Of a stretch of DNA of 64,000 bases, positions 1 to 7,876 are shown piece by piece. The notes beneath the pieces were generated by a model. That model made no database searches. It was not told the origin of the DNA and saw only the letters and a list, made by a program, of their open reading frames with translations. Source of the DNA: Actinomycetes bacterium (GTDB lineage: Bacteria; Actinomycetota; Acidimicrobiia; Acidimicrobiales; RAAP-2); NCBI GenBank assembly GCA_021803085.1, contig JAJZMD010000221.1, forward strand, positions 1-64,000, given 5' to 3'. Position 1 is the first letter of the stretch; each line of letters begins with the position of its first letter. Both the position numbers and the translations under genes were made by a program.

Positions 1-114
1 CGCCACGAGCTGGCGGGGCCGGCCACCGGTGGGCATCAGCACCTCGAAGGTCGCACCCACCCCTGCGCGGGCGATCGCGGCCTCGATGGCCTGGCGCCTG
101 CGGGCGCGACTCAG
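1..114 (-). CDS. Partial gene cut by window edge, possibly transposase-related
   Basis: An open minus-strand frame reads through 38 codons into the window edge, with a convincing protein-like composition (arginine- and alanine-rich helix, then a TFEVLMPTGGRPRQL-like segment). I see no ATG or GTG start clearly upstream of it. The frame touches the stop codon of the upstream recombinase-like gene, so it probably starts by translational coupling near 114 or at an internal GTG. The PTGGRPRQL segment reminds me of actinobacterial transposase-like proteins, but that is memory of a pattern and not a domain call. Function is left open. Confidence 0.35.
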   Translation of the reverse strand, partial: MSRARRRQAIEAAIARAGVGATFEVLMPTGGRPRQLVA

Positions 115-1007
115 CCCTGCCCTCCGATGAGCGCGACCGCCCGGGCCTGTGTCATCTCCTCCAGGTGAACGACCAGGTCGCCCAGACGCTGGGAGCAGGT
201 GATCCCGGCCGCGTCCATGAAGGCCCGAAGCCCGATCGCCTCTGCTACCTCGCACAGCCACGTCGCGCGCAGCCGTGCGACCTCGAGCCGTGGGAGATCC
301 TTCCCTCCCGAAAGCGACGCGGTGATGGGCGTCGTCACGTTGCGCCGGGAGGTCGATGTGCCGCCGATGAGAAGCCCGCTGCCGGCGAAGCCCGCGGCGG
401 CACGCAGCCGGTCGTGGTAGCGAGAGAGGACCGGCACCACGCGCGGACGACGCCCCTCTTGCACCACCACGACGACGCCGCCCGAGCGCGGGGCGACGTC
501 TGTGCCGTGCACGGCCTTCAGGTCCGCGCCGACGAGCCCCGCACCTGCTCCGAGGCAGACGAGCGCCCCGGCGCGATGGCGGCGGCCCTCGGTCGGCTGG
601 GCGTCTGAGAGCGCGAGGTAGGCCGAGATCTCTGCATCCGAGTAGGGGTCCTTGGCTCGCTCGCGCGAAAGGCGCGGGGCTTGGGGAGCCAAAGGGGCGA
701 TGCGCCGGGCAATCGCCCGCAGGTTGGTCCGCACCGTCCGGCGCGTCGCTTGGGACATGGTGCCCGTACCCGGCGCACAGAACCGCTCGATGACCGAGGT
801 CCGCAAGAGCACCTCGGGGCTGAGCTCGAGGCCACAGGCCTCGCCGAAGGCAGCGAGTCGAGAGGCAGCGAACAAGAAGGCCTTCGCCCGGTTGACCGAC
901 CCCGGCCGGGCGGTTGCGACGAGCTCTCTTGCGAAGCTCGCCGCCTCCTCGTCGACGCCACGCGGGCGGAACGACGCGACGGCGGTGGCTACCGGGTCCG
1001 GTTGCAT
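111..1007 (-). CDS. Tyrosine-recombinase-like protein with degenerate catalytic residues
   Basis: A 298-residue protein starting MQPDPVATA at an ATG (1007). An earlier in-frame start would run across the divergent neighbour. Residues 1-130 resemble an N-terminal core-binding (SAM-like) helical domain. The second half follows a tyrosine-recombinase plan: a helix GALVCLGAGAGLVGADL where the first catalytic Arg of an integrase would sit, a beta strand with VVPVLSRY, and a LEVARLRATW segment in place of HxLR. The first Arg, the His and the terminal Tyr are not evident, so strand transfer is doubtful. It is divergent from the DUF6788 gene, 23 bp away, and overlaps the next minus-strand frame at its stop. 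The recombinase call is fold-like inference. Confidence 0.55.
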   Translation of the reverse strand: MQPDPVATAVASFRPRGVDEEAASFARELVATARPGSVNRAKAFLFAASRLAAFGEACGLELSPEVLLRTSVIERFCAPGTGTMSQATRRTVRTNLRAIARRIAPLAPQAPRLSRERAKDPYSDAEISAYLALSDAQPTEGRRHRAGALVCLGAGAGLVGADLKAVHGTDVAPRSGGVVVVVQEGRRPRVVPVLSRYHDRLRAAAGFAGSGLLIGGTSTSRRNVTTPITASLSGGKDLPRLEVARLRATWLCEVAEAIGLRAFMDAAGITCSQRLGDLVVHLEEMTQARAVALIGGQG

Positions 1008-1008
1008 C

Positions 1009-1027
1009 GTGCAGTAGCATACTGTAC
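1009..1027. promoter_or_regulatory. Inverted repeat in the 23-bp divergent intergenic region
   Basis: The only DNA between two divergent genes is nearly filled by an inverted repeat: left arm GTGCAGTA (1009-1016), spacer GCA, right arm TACTGTAC (1020-1027), with 7 of 8 positions complementary. A site this tight against two start codons could be a shared operator, a recombinase binding site or both. Both messages would have to be nearly leaderless. Confidence 0.5.
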
Positions 1028-1030
1028 GAC

Positions 1031-1414
1031 ATGGCTGCAGCGGTGGATCCCGGGCGCGAAGGTGGTGGCGTGCGCCTCGACGCAAAGACCAGGGTCGAGG
1101 CGAAGCGTCTGGCTGACGAGATCGCGGCGGTGGCGCACCGCGGGCTCGCACTGCCGGGCACCCTCATCGAACGCCGCACGCGCTGTGGACGGCCGGGGTG
1201 CCGCTGCGGCGGCGACCCCCCGGCGCCACACGGCCCCTACTTCTCTTGGACGAGGAAGGTCGGCGGCAAGACCACCACGCGCTATCTCGGTGCCGAACAG
1301 CACGCGGACTATGGCGCATGGTTCGAGACCGCGAAGCGCTTGCGAGACCTCGTCTCCGAGCTCGAGGCCCTCGGGCTCAAAGTCGTCGAGGCCGACCCCC
1401 GCTTCGAGCGCTGA
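1031..1414 (+). CDS. DUF6788-family protein
   Basis: A 127-residue protein starting MAAAVDPG at ATG 1031; the open frame extends further upstream, but that would overlap the divergent gene. The core is a Cys cluster CGRPGCRCG (about residues 53-61), then GPYFSWTRKVGGKTTTRYL, the pattern I associate with the DUF6788 family. The clustered Cys suggest metal or nucleic-acid binding. The family is commonly met near mobile-element genes, and here it is divergent from a recombinase-like gene across a palindrome. No enzymatic function can be assigned. Confidence 0.6.
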   Translation: MAAAVDPGREGGGVRLDAKTRVEAKRLADEIAAVAHRGLALPGTLIERRTRCGRPGCRCGGDPPAPHGPYFSWTRKVGGKTTTRYLGAEQHADYGAWFETAKRLRDLVSELEALGLKVVEADPRFER

Positions 1415-2135
1415 GGACACGCAGCCGGAGCCGCCGACGCTGTGGGCTCGCGAGCCTCTGCGTGCCGGGCGCGCCACCTGCGTCCGCGTCGACGCTGCTC
1501 AGGGCACCGCCGGTGTGGGCTGACGTCGCTTATCGCGTGGGTGACCCACCGATCACGGCGCGAACTCGCTGCTCATACCCTTCTGTGAAGACCTCACCAC
1601 CACATTCCCCCCTGAGCAGGGATGATCGTGTTCATCACTGGGCGACATTCGTCACCAGTCAGCCTCGGTTGCGACCCCGATGGAGGACCGATGGAGGACC
1701 AGGCGCCGCGCAGGGGCCGCGGACCCGACCCAAACGAATGGTTAGACGATCCCCGCTACGTCGTCGACCTGGTCGCACGCATCGTGCGCGTGTCGGTCGA
1801 GAGTGCTGCGATCGTGGTGTCGCTGCCGACGCTTGGGATCTGACGGACCGATATCGGAGTCACCCCGCCTACTTCATCGAGCAGTCGTGCTCCAACAGGT
1901 CGATCAGCTTCGGGGCCCCCTGCTTCGTCGACTCCTTCGACAAGCCGACCGTCCCGTTGATGACGGCCGACGTGTACTCCAGGCGTTCTGCTGTGTCGGT
2001 CACCCGGAGCGCCCCCGAACAGCCGGCCGATGTGGGAGGCGAGGCTAGCGCAGCACAGCCGACGCGCTCCGAGGGCGTGACCCCAGGCCCTCCGTCGGTC
2101 GGGGGCCAGGTGGCGTGCGTCCGATCGCCGCCGGG
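1415..2135. other. Mostly non-coding stretch with one possible small gene
   Basis: Apart from the small frame at 1691-1843, nothing here is recognisable. On the minus strand an open frame ends at a TAG (1869-1871) and its last 45 codons have protein-like composition (around EYTSAVINGTVGL), but it has no clear start or homologue I can name. It may be the decayed tail of a gene downstream of the stress-protein gene. Confidence 0.4.
1691..1843 (+). CDS. Possible small protein of unknown function
   Basis: A 50-codon frame starting at ATG 1691, preceded by a good Shine-Dalgarno sequence (GGAGG, 4 bases upstream). The 11-bp string GATGGAGGACC occurs twice in tandem around the start. The predicted protein is hydrophilic at the N-terminus (EDQAPRRGRGPDPNEW) and ends in a short hydrophobic stretch. 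I recognise no family. Support rests only on the ribosome-binding site and composition, so it may be spurious. Confidence 0.3.
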   Translation: MEDQAPRRGRGPDPNEWLDDPRYVVDLVARIVRVSVESAAIVVSLPTLGI

Positions 2136-2573
2136 TCAGGCGTCGACGCGCACGACGACCGCCGGGCAGTGCGCGTGCTCCACGCAGTAGCGACTGACCG
2201 ATCCCATCGCCACCTGCTGGATGCGGCCCAGCCCCCGTGACCCGAGGACCAACAGCGAAGCATGTCCGGCGTCGGCGACGAGCGACTCACCAGGGGGAGG
2301 AGCGATACGCCGACCCGTCACGTCGACGGTGGGATGCCCCTGCCTCACCAAGCCGACCCCTCGCGCCAGGACGTCCTCTTCGATCCCTGCCTCCTCGTGG
2401 AAGGCGGGCAACCCGAGCGCAGCCGGCGTCCAGCGGTCGGCATGCAGCACCGTGAGTGCAGACCCTCGGAGCTCACATTCCGCAGCCGCCCATTCAAGAG
2501 CTCGCCGGCTGTCCTTGGAGCCGTCGAATCCGACAACCACGACCGGCGCGTCGGCCTGCCTCTCCTCGACCAT
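2136..2573 (-). CDS. Universal stress protein (UspA family)
   Basis: A 145-residue single-domain Usp protein, the usual length for the family. The N-terminal strand VVVVGFDGSKDSRRALEWA carries the Asp that binds adenine in ATP-binding Usps. The C-terminal ATP loop is GSRGLGRIQQVAMGSVS, matching the G-2x-G-9x-G(S) motif, so this should be an ATP-binding member. These are cytoplasmic proteins induced by starvation, hypoxia or other stress. It stands alone, divergent from the Gmad2/GerMN gene, separated by 280 bp. About 200 bp upstream is a GGGAC...CCCT dyad (near 2776-2790) that only loosely recalls a dormancy-regulator site. Confidence 0.9.
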   Translation of the reverse strand: MVEERQADAPVVVVGFDGSKDSRRALEWAAAECELRGSALTVLHADRWTPAALGLPAFHEEAGIEEDVLARGVGLVRQGHPTVDVTGRRIAPPPGESLVADAGHASLLVLGSRGLGRIQQVAMGSVSRYCVEHAHCPAVVVRVDA

Positions 2574-2853
2574 TCTCGCCTCCTCTGCGTTGGGCCTCAG
2601 CTTGCGCGTCGCGGCTCACCTCGACGGTGGCCCCGGGGTGGTACGGGGGGCACACGCGTGCTCCGGAGTCGGGCGGCCGGGCGAGCTGTACCCCGCCTCT
2701 CCCGGTGTACCCCTTGACGGGTCCCGGCGATCGGCTTGGCGGGGGCGAGATCGGACTGGCCCTCGAGCCGTGAAGGGACGATAAGCCCTAGCGACGTCCC
2801 CCCGCGCGGGCACAAGGTGGGCCGAGGGCAGTTCCCCCGGCTGGAAGGTGCAC

Positions 2854-4164
2854 ATGGCGATCACCGAGCCCCCTGCGCCGTATCCTCCGACACGCGGCAA
2901 TCAGCCGTCCGGAGGGCACCCCAAGCGGTGGGTGCTCGGTGGACTGGCAGGAATCGTCGCAGCGGGGATCGTCATCGGCGTTCTCGCCGCGACGGGCGGA
3001 AGGGGCCCCACGACGTCTCCGACGACGACCACGACCGCTCCACCGACCACGACGGCTCCACCGACCACGACGGCTCCACCGACGACGACGGCTCCACCGA
3101 CGACGACGGCTCCACCCGCCGCCCCGGATGAACTGGCCGCCGTCCTCTACCCAACACCGCGCTCAGGGGCCGGCTTCACCCATCCGGTCGCGGCCGCCCG
3201 AGCCTTCGCCGTCGACTTCGTGGGCTTCGTCCATCCTGTAGTCGGGCGGTTCGTCTCCACCGGCACCGAGTCGGGGACCGTCGAGGTACGGGCGACCGCG
3301 AGCGGGGCAACGACGACGGTGCGGCTGCACCGCGTGACAGGGACCTGGTGGGTGCTCGGGTGCTCGACGCCGGACATCCGTCTCGACGTCCCGGTGCCGT
3401 CGACTGCGATCGCCTCGCCGGTGCGCCTGCGAGGAACGAGCACCGCCTTCGAGGCACAGGTGAACGTGGAGGTGCGCCAGGACGGCCGGCGCTCCCCCAT
3501 CGGAGCCGGTCGCGTCATGGGCGGGTCAATGGGCAGCATGGCTCCCTTCGACGCCTCCGTGGCCTTCAGCCCCCCGATCGCAGCACGCGGTGCCCTCGTC
3601 CTCTTCACCGTCTCCATGCAGAACGGCAACCTGTACGAGGCAACGGTCGTCCGGGTCGCCTTCTCGCCGCCGCAGGCGCCCGTCCCTACGTCCGCCTGCC
3701 CCGACTACGCCATGGCTCGCCCGAGCCCACCAGCCGGCGAGATGACGGTGACCGTCTTCTACTCGTGCAGTGCCGACGCCAAGCCCGTTGCCACCTACCG
3801 CCTCTACCCGAGCAACCGCGCCGTACTGCGGACCGCACTCGACCAGCTGCTTGCGGGCCCGAGCGCGGCCGAACGCGCGGCCGGACTGACGAGTTGGTTC
3901 TCCTCTTCGACGGCGGGGTACGTGCGAAGCGTGACGCTCAGCTCGGGCCAGGCGACCGTGGACTTCGGCGACCTGCGCTCGGTGGTGCCCAACGCGAGCA
4001 CCAGCACGGGGTCGCACCTCCTGCTGTCCCAGCTCGATGCGACGGTGTTCCAGTACCCGACCATCACCTCGGTGATCTATCGCATGGAGGGCAGCTGCCA
4101 GACCTTCGGCGAGTGGCTCCAGATCGACGGGTGCGTGCCCCGGACCCCGAGCACGTCCACATAG
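2854..4164 (+). CDS. Membrane-anchored protein with Gmad2 and GerMN domains
   Basis: A 436-residue protein starting at ATG 2854 with GGAAGG five bases upstream. Residues 25-50 form one transmembrane anchor (WVLGGLAGIVAAGIVIGVLA). Then comes a Pro/Thr linker of five near-identical TTTAPP units, and an immunoglobulin-like Gmad2 domain (about residues 185-290, with the characteristic SPVRLRGTSTAFEA entry). A GerMN domain follows (about 310-430, with TVTVFYSCSADAKPVATYR and ATVDFGDLR). The layout predicts a cytoplasmic N-terminus and an extracytoplasmic body held off the membrane by the linker. GerMN/Gmad2 proteins occur in spore germination and, in non-sporulating actinobacteria, in LpqB-like envelope roles. 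No sporulation genes are nearby. Confidence 0.85.
   Translation: MAITEPPAPYPPTRGNQPSGGHPKRWVLGGLAGIVAAGIVIGVLAATGGRGPTTSPTTTTTAPPTTTAPPTTTAPPTTTAPPTTTAPPAAPDELAAVLYPTPRSGAGFTHPVAAARAFAVDFVGFVHPVVGRFVSTGTESGTVEVRATASGATTTVRLHRVTGTWWVLGCSTPDIRLDVPVPSTAIASPVRLRGTSTAFEAQVNVEVRQDGRRSPIGAGRVMGGSMGSMAPFDASVAFSPPIAARGALVLFTVSMQNGNLYEATVVRVAFSPPQAPVPTSACPDYAMARPSPPAGEMTVTVFYSCSADAKPVATYRLYPSNRAVLRTALDQLLAGPSAAERAAGLTSWFSSSTAGYVRSVTLSSGQATVDFGDLRSVVPNASTSTGSHLLLSQLDATVFQYPTITSVIYRMEGSCQTFGEWLQIDGCVPRTPSTST
3036..3117 (+). repeat. 18-bp tandem repeat encoding a Thr/Pro linker
   Basis: Roughly four and a half copies of an 18-bp unit (CTCCACCGACSACGACGG) encode TTTAPP repeats between the membrane anchor and the Gmad2 domain. 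Copies differ only at a synonymous position. The in-frame unit means copy-number changes lengthen or shorten the linker without breaking the protein. Confidence 0.85.
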
Positions 4165-4195
4165 CGCTCTTCCGATCCGACGCGGCGCCGTTGCC

Positions 4196-4858
4196 TCAAG
4201 CCGCCAAGGGCAACTCGCCCTGCGTCGGCGGGGTGCCCGGGTCGCTGCCACCTCCTTCGAAGCGGAACGGCGGGTACTCGTCTCGCATGAGCGCCGCGTA
4301 GGTGAGCACTCGGTAGCACCAACGGTTGAGGCCCATCAGCGCGTCAAACAGCTGGGCCGGATAGCTTCCGGTCAACGCGACCACGACAGCACCGAGCAGA
4401 GCGAGGATGGTGATCACCCCGGCGGAGTTCGAGCCCCAGCCTCCGACGAGGACCGATACGACGAAGTATTGGGGGATGGCGAGCAGCCACCACTTCACGA
4501 GGACGAGTCCCCGCGAGAGGCGAGCCGGGTACTCGACGTGGAAGTCCGCCGGGTAATCGGGGTCCGAGTGCAGGCTGAACGGTGGGTACCGGTCCGTACC
4601 GAAGGCGCTCATCCCGTAGAACGAGACCCGCCAGGTCCAGCGGATCACGCCGACGTTGAAGTCGAAGATGTCCCGTGGGTAGCGCTCGGTGAAGAGGATC
4701 GAGAATCCCGCGACGAAGGTGAGCACGGTCATTGCGATCCACAAGCCTGCGAGGCAGAGAAAGTGTGGGAGCAAGAGGACCCACTTCACGAGCCAGAGCA
4801 GACGGTTGACAGGCTCCTCGAGCCGGCCGTCGAGACGAGCGGGGTAGGGGGTCGTCAT
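4196..4858 (-). CDS. DUF4389-family membrane protein
   Basis: A 220-residue protein with a duplicated architecture. Each half has a YPARL.GL...VKWWLLxxPxx entry, two hydrophobic segments and a motif of the type YPxxxFDxxxGxxRWxxRVxxYxxxxxDxYPPF. Four transmembrane segments are predicted (about residues 20-60 and 115-160). This is the pattern of DUF4389, whose function is unknown. The start at 4858 is set by AGGAGGTGATC just upstream, a very long match to the 3' end of 16S rRNA, so translation should be strong. It is followed on the same strand by no partner; the flavodoxin-like gene lies upstream. Confidence 0.85.
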   Translation of the reverse strand: MTTPYPARLDGRLEEPVNRLLWLVKWVLLLPHFLCLAGLWIAMTVLTFVAGFSILFTERYPRDIFDFNVGVIRWTWRVSFYGMSAFGTDRYPPFSLHSDPDYPADFHVEYPARLSRGLVLVKWWLLAIPQYFVVSVLVGGWGSNSAGVITILALLGAVVVALTGSYPAQLFDALMGLNRWCYRVLTYAALMRDEYPPFRFEGGGSDPGTPPTQGELPLAA

Positions 4859-4954
4859 GTGATCACCTCCTGATCGAGATCGCCGTCCCGCGAGGAGGCT
4901 CGAGGAGAACCACTGTCGGGCTCACCGACCCGGGGGGAAGGACGAGGGCAGTGG

Positions 4955-5470
4955 TCATGCTGCGTTCGCCGCCGAAAGTTGATCGGCGATCGACCCGGCC
5001 CACAGCCTGACTGCCTTCCAGTCGCGGAAGTCCCCCTCGATGGTGCGGAAGAGGGACAACCCGACTCGCTGGAGCCCCCGCAGGTTGTGGCGATCGAGCT
5101 TGCCAGAGAACCTTTTGTGCTCTCGTGCACTGGTCGCCTTCTGCACCTCCTGCAGGTCGACGGGGTCCACATCCATCTGCTGCGCGAACTTCTTCGACGG
5201 GTCGCCCACCGGACCGCTGGAGAAGAGCCAGACTGGTCTGCCCGGCAGATCCGTCCCGATCCGATGTGCGAGGGCGATCGGAGCTTCCAGCCAGTGCCCC
5301 ATGTAGACGGCGCTACCGAGCACGACGGCGTCGAACTCGGACAGCGCCGCGACGTCCTGTGGTCGGGTCACGGTGACCTCGAACCCGCGGGACTGGAGCA
5401 CGTCCCCGATCGCCTCGGCAATAGCTGCAGTGGACCCGTAGCGAGATGCGGCGGCAACGAGGACGTTCAT
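4955..5470 (-). CDS. Flavodoxin-domain protein (HemG-like)
   Basis: A 171-residue protein starting MNVLVAAASRYGST at 5470, with GGGAGG a few bases upstream; longer in-frame starts lack a ribosome-binding site. The N-terminal SRYGST loop is the FMN phosphate-binding loop of flavodoxins. The order of strands (AVVLGSAVYMGHW, PVWLFSSGPVGDP) and the C-terminal DWKAVRLWAGSIADQL match flavodoxin-domain proteins related to menaquinone-dependent protoporphyrinogen oxidase. No other haem genes are nearby, so a haem role cannot be inferred. An electron-transfer flavoprotein is the safer description. Confidence 0.8.
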   Translation of the reverse strand: MNVLVAAASRYGSTAAIAEAIGDVLQSRGFEVTVTRPQDVAALSEFDAVVLGSAVYMGHWLEAPIALAHRIGTDLPGRPVWLFSSGPVGDPSKKFAQQMDVDPVDLQEVQKATSAREHKRFSGKLDRHNLRGLQRVGLSLFRTIEGDFRDWKAVRLWAGSIADQLSAANAA

Positions 5471-5841
5471 GGCTGACCTCCCTTCGAGAGCGACGGATGG
5501 AAGGTGGGCGCGCCCACGCGCACAGGCAAGAGATCGACCGGTCGAACTCCTGATCACGGTCTCGCGGTCGGTGTTCACCTCCCGACCTTCCACGCCCTTT
5601 TCGAGATCGAGGCTAGGGGCGCGGAGGCCGCTCCCCCAGAGGCATACGACCCTTCCTTCCCGGGGCATGCCCGCCGAGATGAACCGAGCGCGCGGGAATG
5701 GCCCGGGCCATCGCTCATCCCTCCATCACGGTGTCGATGTGGCGGATCAGAAGCCCACCTGGCATGGTCCGAAGCACACCTCGATGCGCGGCCTGGTTGT
5801 CGCGGGCCGAGGAGCGCCGCTGGCGGCAACAGCGTCCTGGA
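5471..5841. other. Non-coding stretch with a 14-bp palindrome
   Basis: No gene is supported in these 371 bp between the flavodoxin-like gene and a pseudogene. A perfect 14-bp palindrome ATGGCCCGGGCCAT sits at 5698-5711. Otherwise only chance open frames are seen. Confidence 0.5.
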
Positions 5842-6285
5842 CTAGAGCCAACCCCGTTCGTCGGCGATACGCACCGCGTCCACCCGGTTGCGCGCTGCCC
5901 GATCGTGGTCGAAAGCTAGTTCCGGACCGTCCCTTCGGAAAGACAGAGCTTGGCGGCGATCTCGGCAACGCTTGCTCCCGAACGCGCGACCGAAAGCACG
6001 TCCCGATCGCGACCGGTGAGCGGGGAGTCCCCCGCCGCGAGCGCGAGCGCGGCGAGCTCCTGGTCGACGACGCGTTCCCCTCGCATCACGCGTCGGATGG
6101 CGTCGGCCAAGACTTCGGGCGGGGCGTCTTTCACGACGAGGCCGACGGCACCGGCCCCCATTGCCCGTCGCAGGTAGCCGGCACGGCCGAACGTGGTGAG
6201 CATGATCACCCGACACCTCGTTGCGAACCGGTGTGCGGCCTCCCCCAGGGTCAAGGTCAAGCCGCCGTGATGAGGAAACATGGGG
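5842..6285 (-). pseudogene. Broken LuxR/NarL-type response regulator
   Basis: The readable frame covers the second half of a receiver domain (CRVIMLTTFGRAGYLRRAM, then GLVVKDAPPEVLADAIRR, with the conserved Lys) and a LuxR helix-turn-helix (SPLTGRDRDVLSVA...IAAKLCLSEGTVRN). It stops at an in-frame TAG (5916-5918) where the family normally has Tyr (TVRNYL). The expected tail NRVDAVRIADERGWL follows in another frame and ends at 5842, so there is a nonsense change plus an indel within about 40 bp. The first part of the receiver, including the phosphorylated Asp, is missing near 6285. This is a decayed DesR-like regulator without its kinase. Confidence 0.8.
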
Positions 6286-6354
6286 GAGCTGCTGCGCCCG
6301 CTCCGCGGCGCCCTTCCCCGACCGGCGCGAAATCCGGGCGATCGCGCGCGTGGA

Positions 6355-6966
6355 TTACCGCTGTGGATGGATCGTCTCGCCGCGGGCGAGCATGGCCACG
6401 AACTGCTCGATCCTGCGTCGACGCGTCTCGGCACGCTTGGCGGTGGTCACCCGGTAGAGGACGGAATAGCGATTGGCGCTGGTCAAGCGTTCGAACATCG
6501 CTTTCGCCGGCGGGCTCGCCTTCAGCGCGTCGGCAAGGTCCGACGGGACCTCCATGGTCGCCTGGCCTGCGTACGCATGGTCCCAACGGCCATCTGCCTT
6601 GGCCTGCTCCACCGCGACGAGACCAGTTCTGTGCATCCGACCCTCTTCGATGAGCCGGTCGGCGATTGCCACATTCCGTTTCGACCACTCGCCACCCGGC
6701 CGTCGCGGAGTGAACCTCCGCTTGAACGTGCGCTCGTCACCCTTCGCGAGCTGTCCGTCCACCCAGCCGTGACAGATCGCTTCTTCGAGCGCCTCCTCAT
6801 AGGTCAAGGTCGTCGGGTCGGTGGTTCCCTTCTTCGCCAGGACCAGCCAGACACCGTCGGCCTGTGCACCCCGCCTTGTGAGCCACTCTGACCACGCCCT
6901 CGCGTCGGCCACCGTGAGCACAGGGGTCTCGCCGCGCGCCACGGTCAATGTGCCCGCCCGGCGCAA
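6355..6966 (-). CDS. YdeI/OmpD-associated-family protein
   Basis: A 203-residue protein with the hallmarks of the YdeI family. These are a middle segment LTYEEALEEAICHGWVDGQ, an Arg/Phe-rich FKRRFTPRRP patch, WSKRNVAIADRLIEEGRM, and a C-terminal helical half ending with AKRAETRRRRIEQFVAMLARGE. Members are cytoplasmic proteins linked in enterobacteria to resistance against antimicrobial peptides, but the molecular activity is unknown. The gene stands alone on the minus strand. I kept the annotated ATG at 6966; a later start nearer the conserved TVADARAW segment is possible. Confidence 0.85.
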   Translation of the reverse strand: MRRAGTLTVARGETPVLTVADARAWSEWLTRRGAQADGVWLVLAKKGTTDPTTLTYEEALEEAICHGWVDGQLAKGDERTFKRRFTPRRPGGEWSKRNVAIADRLIEEGRMHRTGLVAVEQAKADGRWDHAYAGQATMEVPSDLADALKASPPAKAMFERLTSANRYSVLYRVTTAKRAETRRRRIEQFVAMLARGETIHPQR

Positions 6967-7120
6967 GCCGATCCGCGTTCGGTCGATCCCGGAACCGCCG
7001 CACCTCTAGGAACCCCGCCTGATGAGAGCTCATCCAGCACGGAGTGCAACTCCGCGTTCTTCAGGCTCGAAGCGGCACGGCGAACGTCGGCACGCGTGTT
7101 TCGGCGCTCGAAGGAGCCGC

Positions 7121-7489
7121 TCACTCAGGAATCTGCGTGGTGAAGCAGAACGGGTGGCCGGCGGGATCGAAGAACACCCGCCAACGATCGGGAGCCGGCT
7201 GGTCAGCCGCCTTGCGAGCCCCGAGGCGCAACGCCTCTGCTTCCGCCATCTCGAGGTCAGACGTGGCAAGGTCAAGGTGGACCTGCTTCGGAACCTCGGA
7301 GGCGGGCCAGGTGGGCGGTCGGTAGTCGGCGACTTTGACGGCAGCGATCCAGCCGTTGCCGGTCTTCACCGCGCAGAACTCATCGCTGCGGAAGGCGACT
7401 TCCCCGCCGAGCAGCGCCGCCCAGAAGTCGACGAGCACGGAGGGGTCGGAACAGTCGAGCGAAGTGGAGGCAAGACGTGCAACTGCCAT
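7121..7489 (-). CDS. VOC-family (glyoxalase-like) protein
   Basis: A 122-residue protein with a vicinal-oxygen-chelate layout. An N-terminal strand LDCSDPSVLVDFWAALLG is followed by VPKQVHLDLATSDLEMAEAEALRLGA and then FFDPAGHPFCF near the C-terminus. This is the actinobacterial Glyoxalase_6 type, often annotated as glyoxalase/bleomycin-resistance-like, with no defined substrate. ATG 7489 is chosen because AGGG lies about eight bases upstream; GTG 7498 is also in frame. It is the last intact gene before the tRNA-Pro fragment. Confidence 0.8.
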   Translation of the reverse strand: MAVARLASTSLDCSDPSVLVDFWAALLGGEVAFRSDEFCAVKTGNGWIAAVKVADYRPPTWPASEVPKQVHLDLATSDLEMAEAEALRLGARKAADQPAPDRWRVFFDPAGHPFCFTTQIPE

Positions 7490-7876
7490 GCCGATCACCC
7501 TACCAACGCGCTCGCCGGCCCCACCGCGCCGAACGTCGTCGCCTGCGCCGGCTCCGCGAGGCCCGTTTCCCGAGGATCATCGAGACCGGCACCCAGAGCT
7601 TCCGGCTGAAGAGCCCCGCAAGGGGGCGGGCCAAGCCCCAGTAGCTCAGTGCACCCGCTGGAGCGCGAGGCACACGCCGAACCTGAGGGACGACGGTGAG
7701 AACGGGCGGACAGGTCGGCGTCCCACAGTTCAGGTAATGCGGTCATGCCTGACCTGTGCAGTCGGAGCGAGATCGGGTCTTGGTGCGGGCGACCAACGGG
7801 GGACCAAGTGGTGGACGAGACCTCAGGGGGCCACATCGTGCCTGGTCAGGTACGGTAGTGAGCCGATCGCCCCTGA
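7490..7876. other. Non-coding stretch preceding the tRNA fragment
   Basis: No gene can be supported here. The sequence lies just inside the proposed integration boundary at 7877-7923, where attachment regions are usually non-coding. No 5' half of a tRNA, and in particular no CGGGCTG-like acceptor strand placed to match the fragment at 7877-7923, is present. Confidence 0.5.

Noticed and set aside
2776-2790. Dormancy-regulator (DosR-type) site upstream of the universal stress gene
   Set aside because: Only the GGGAC and CCCT ends match and spacing is off by one; about 200 bp from the gene start.
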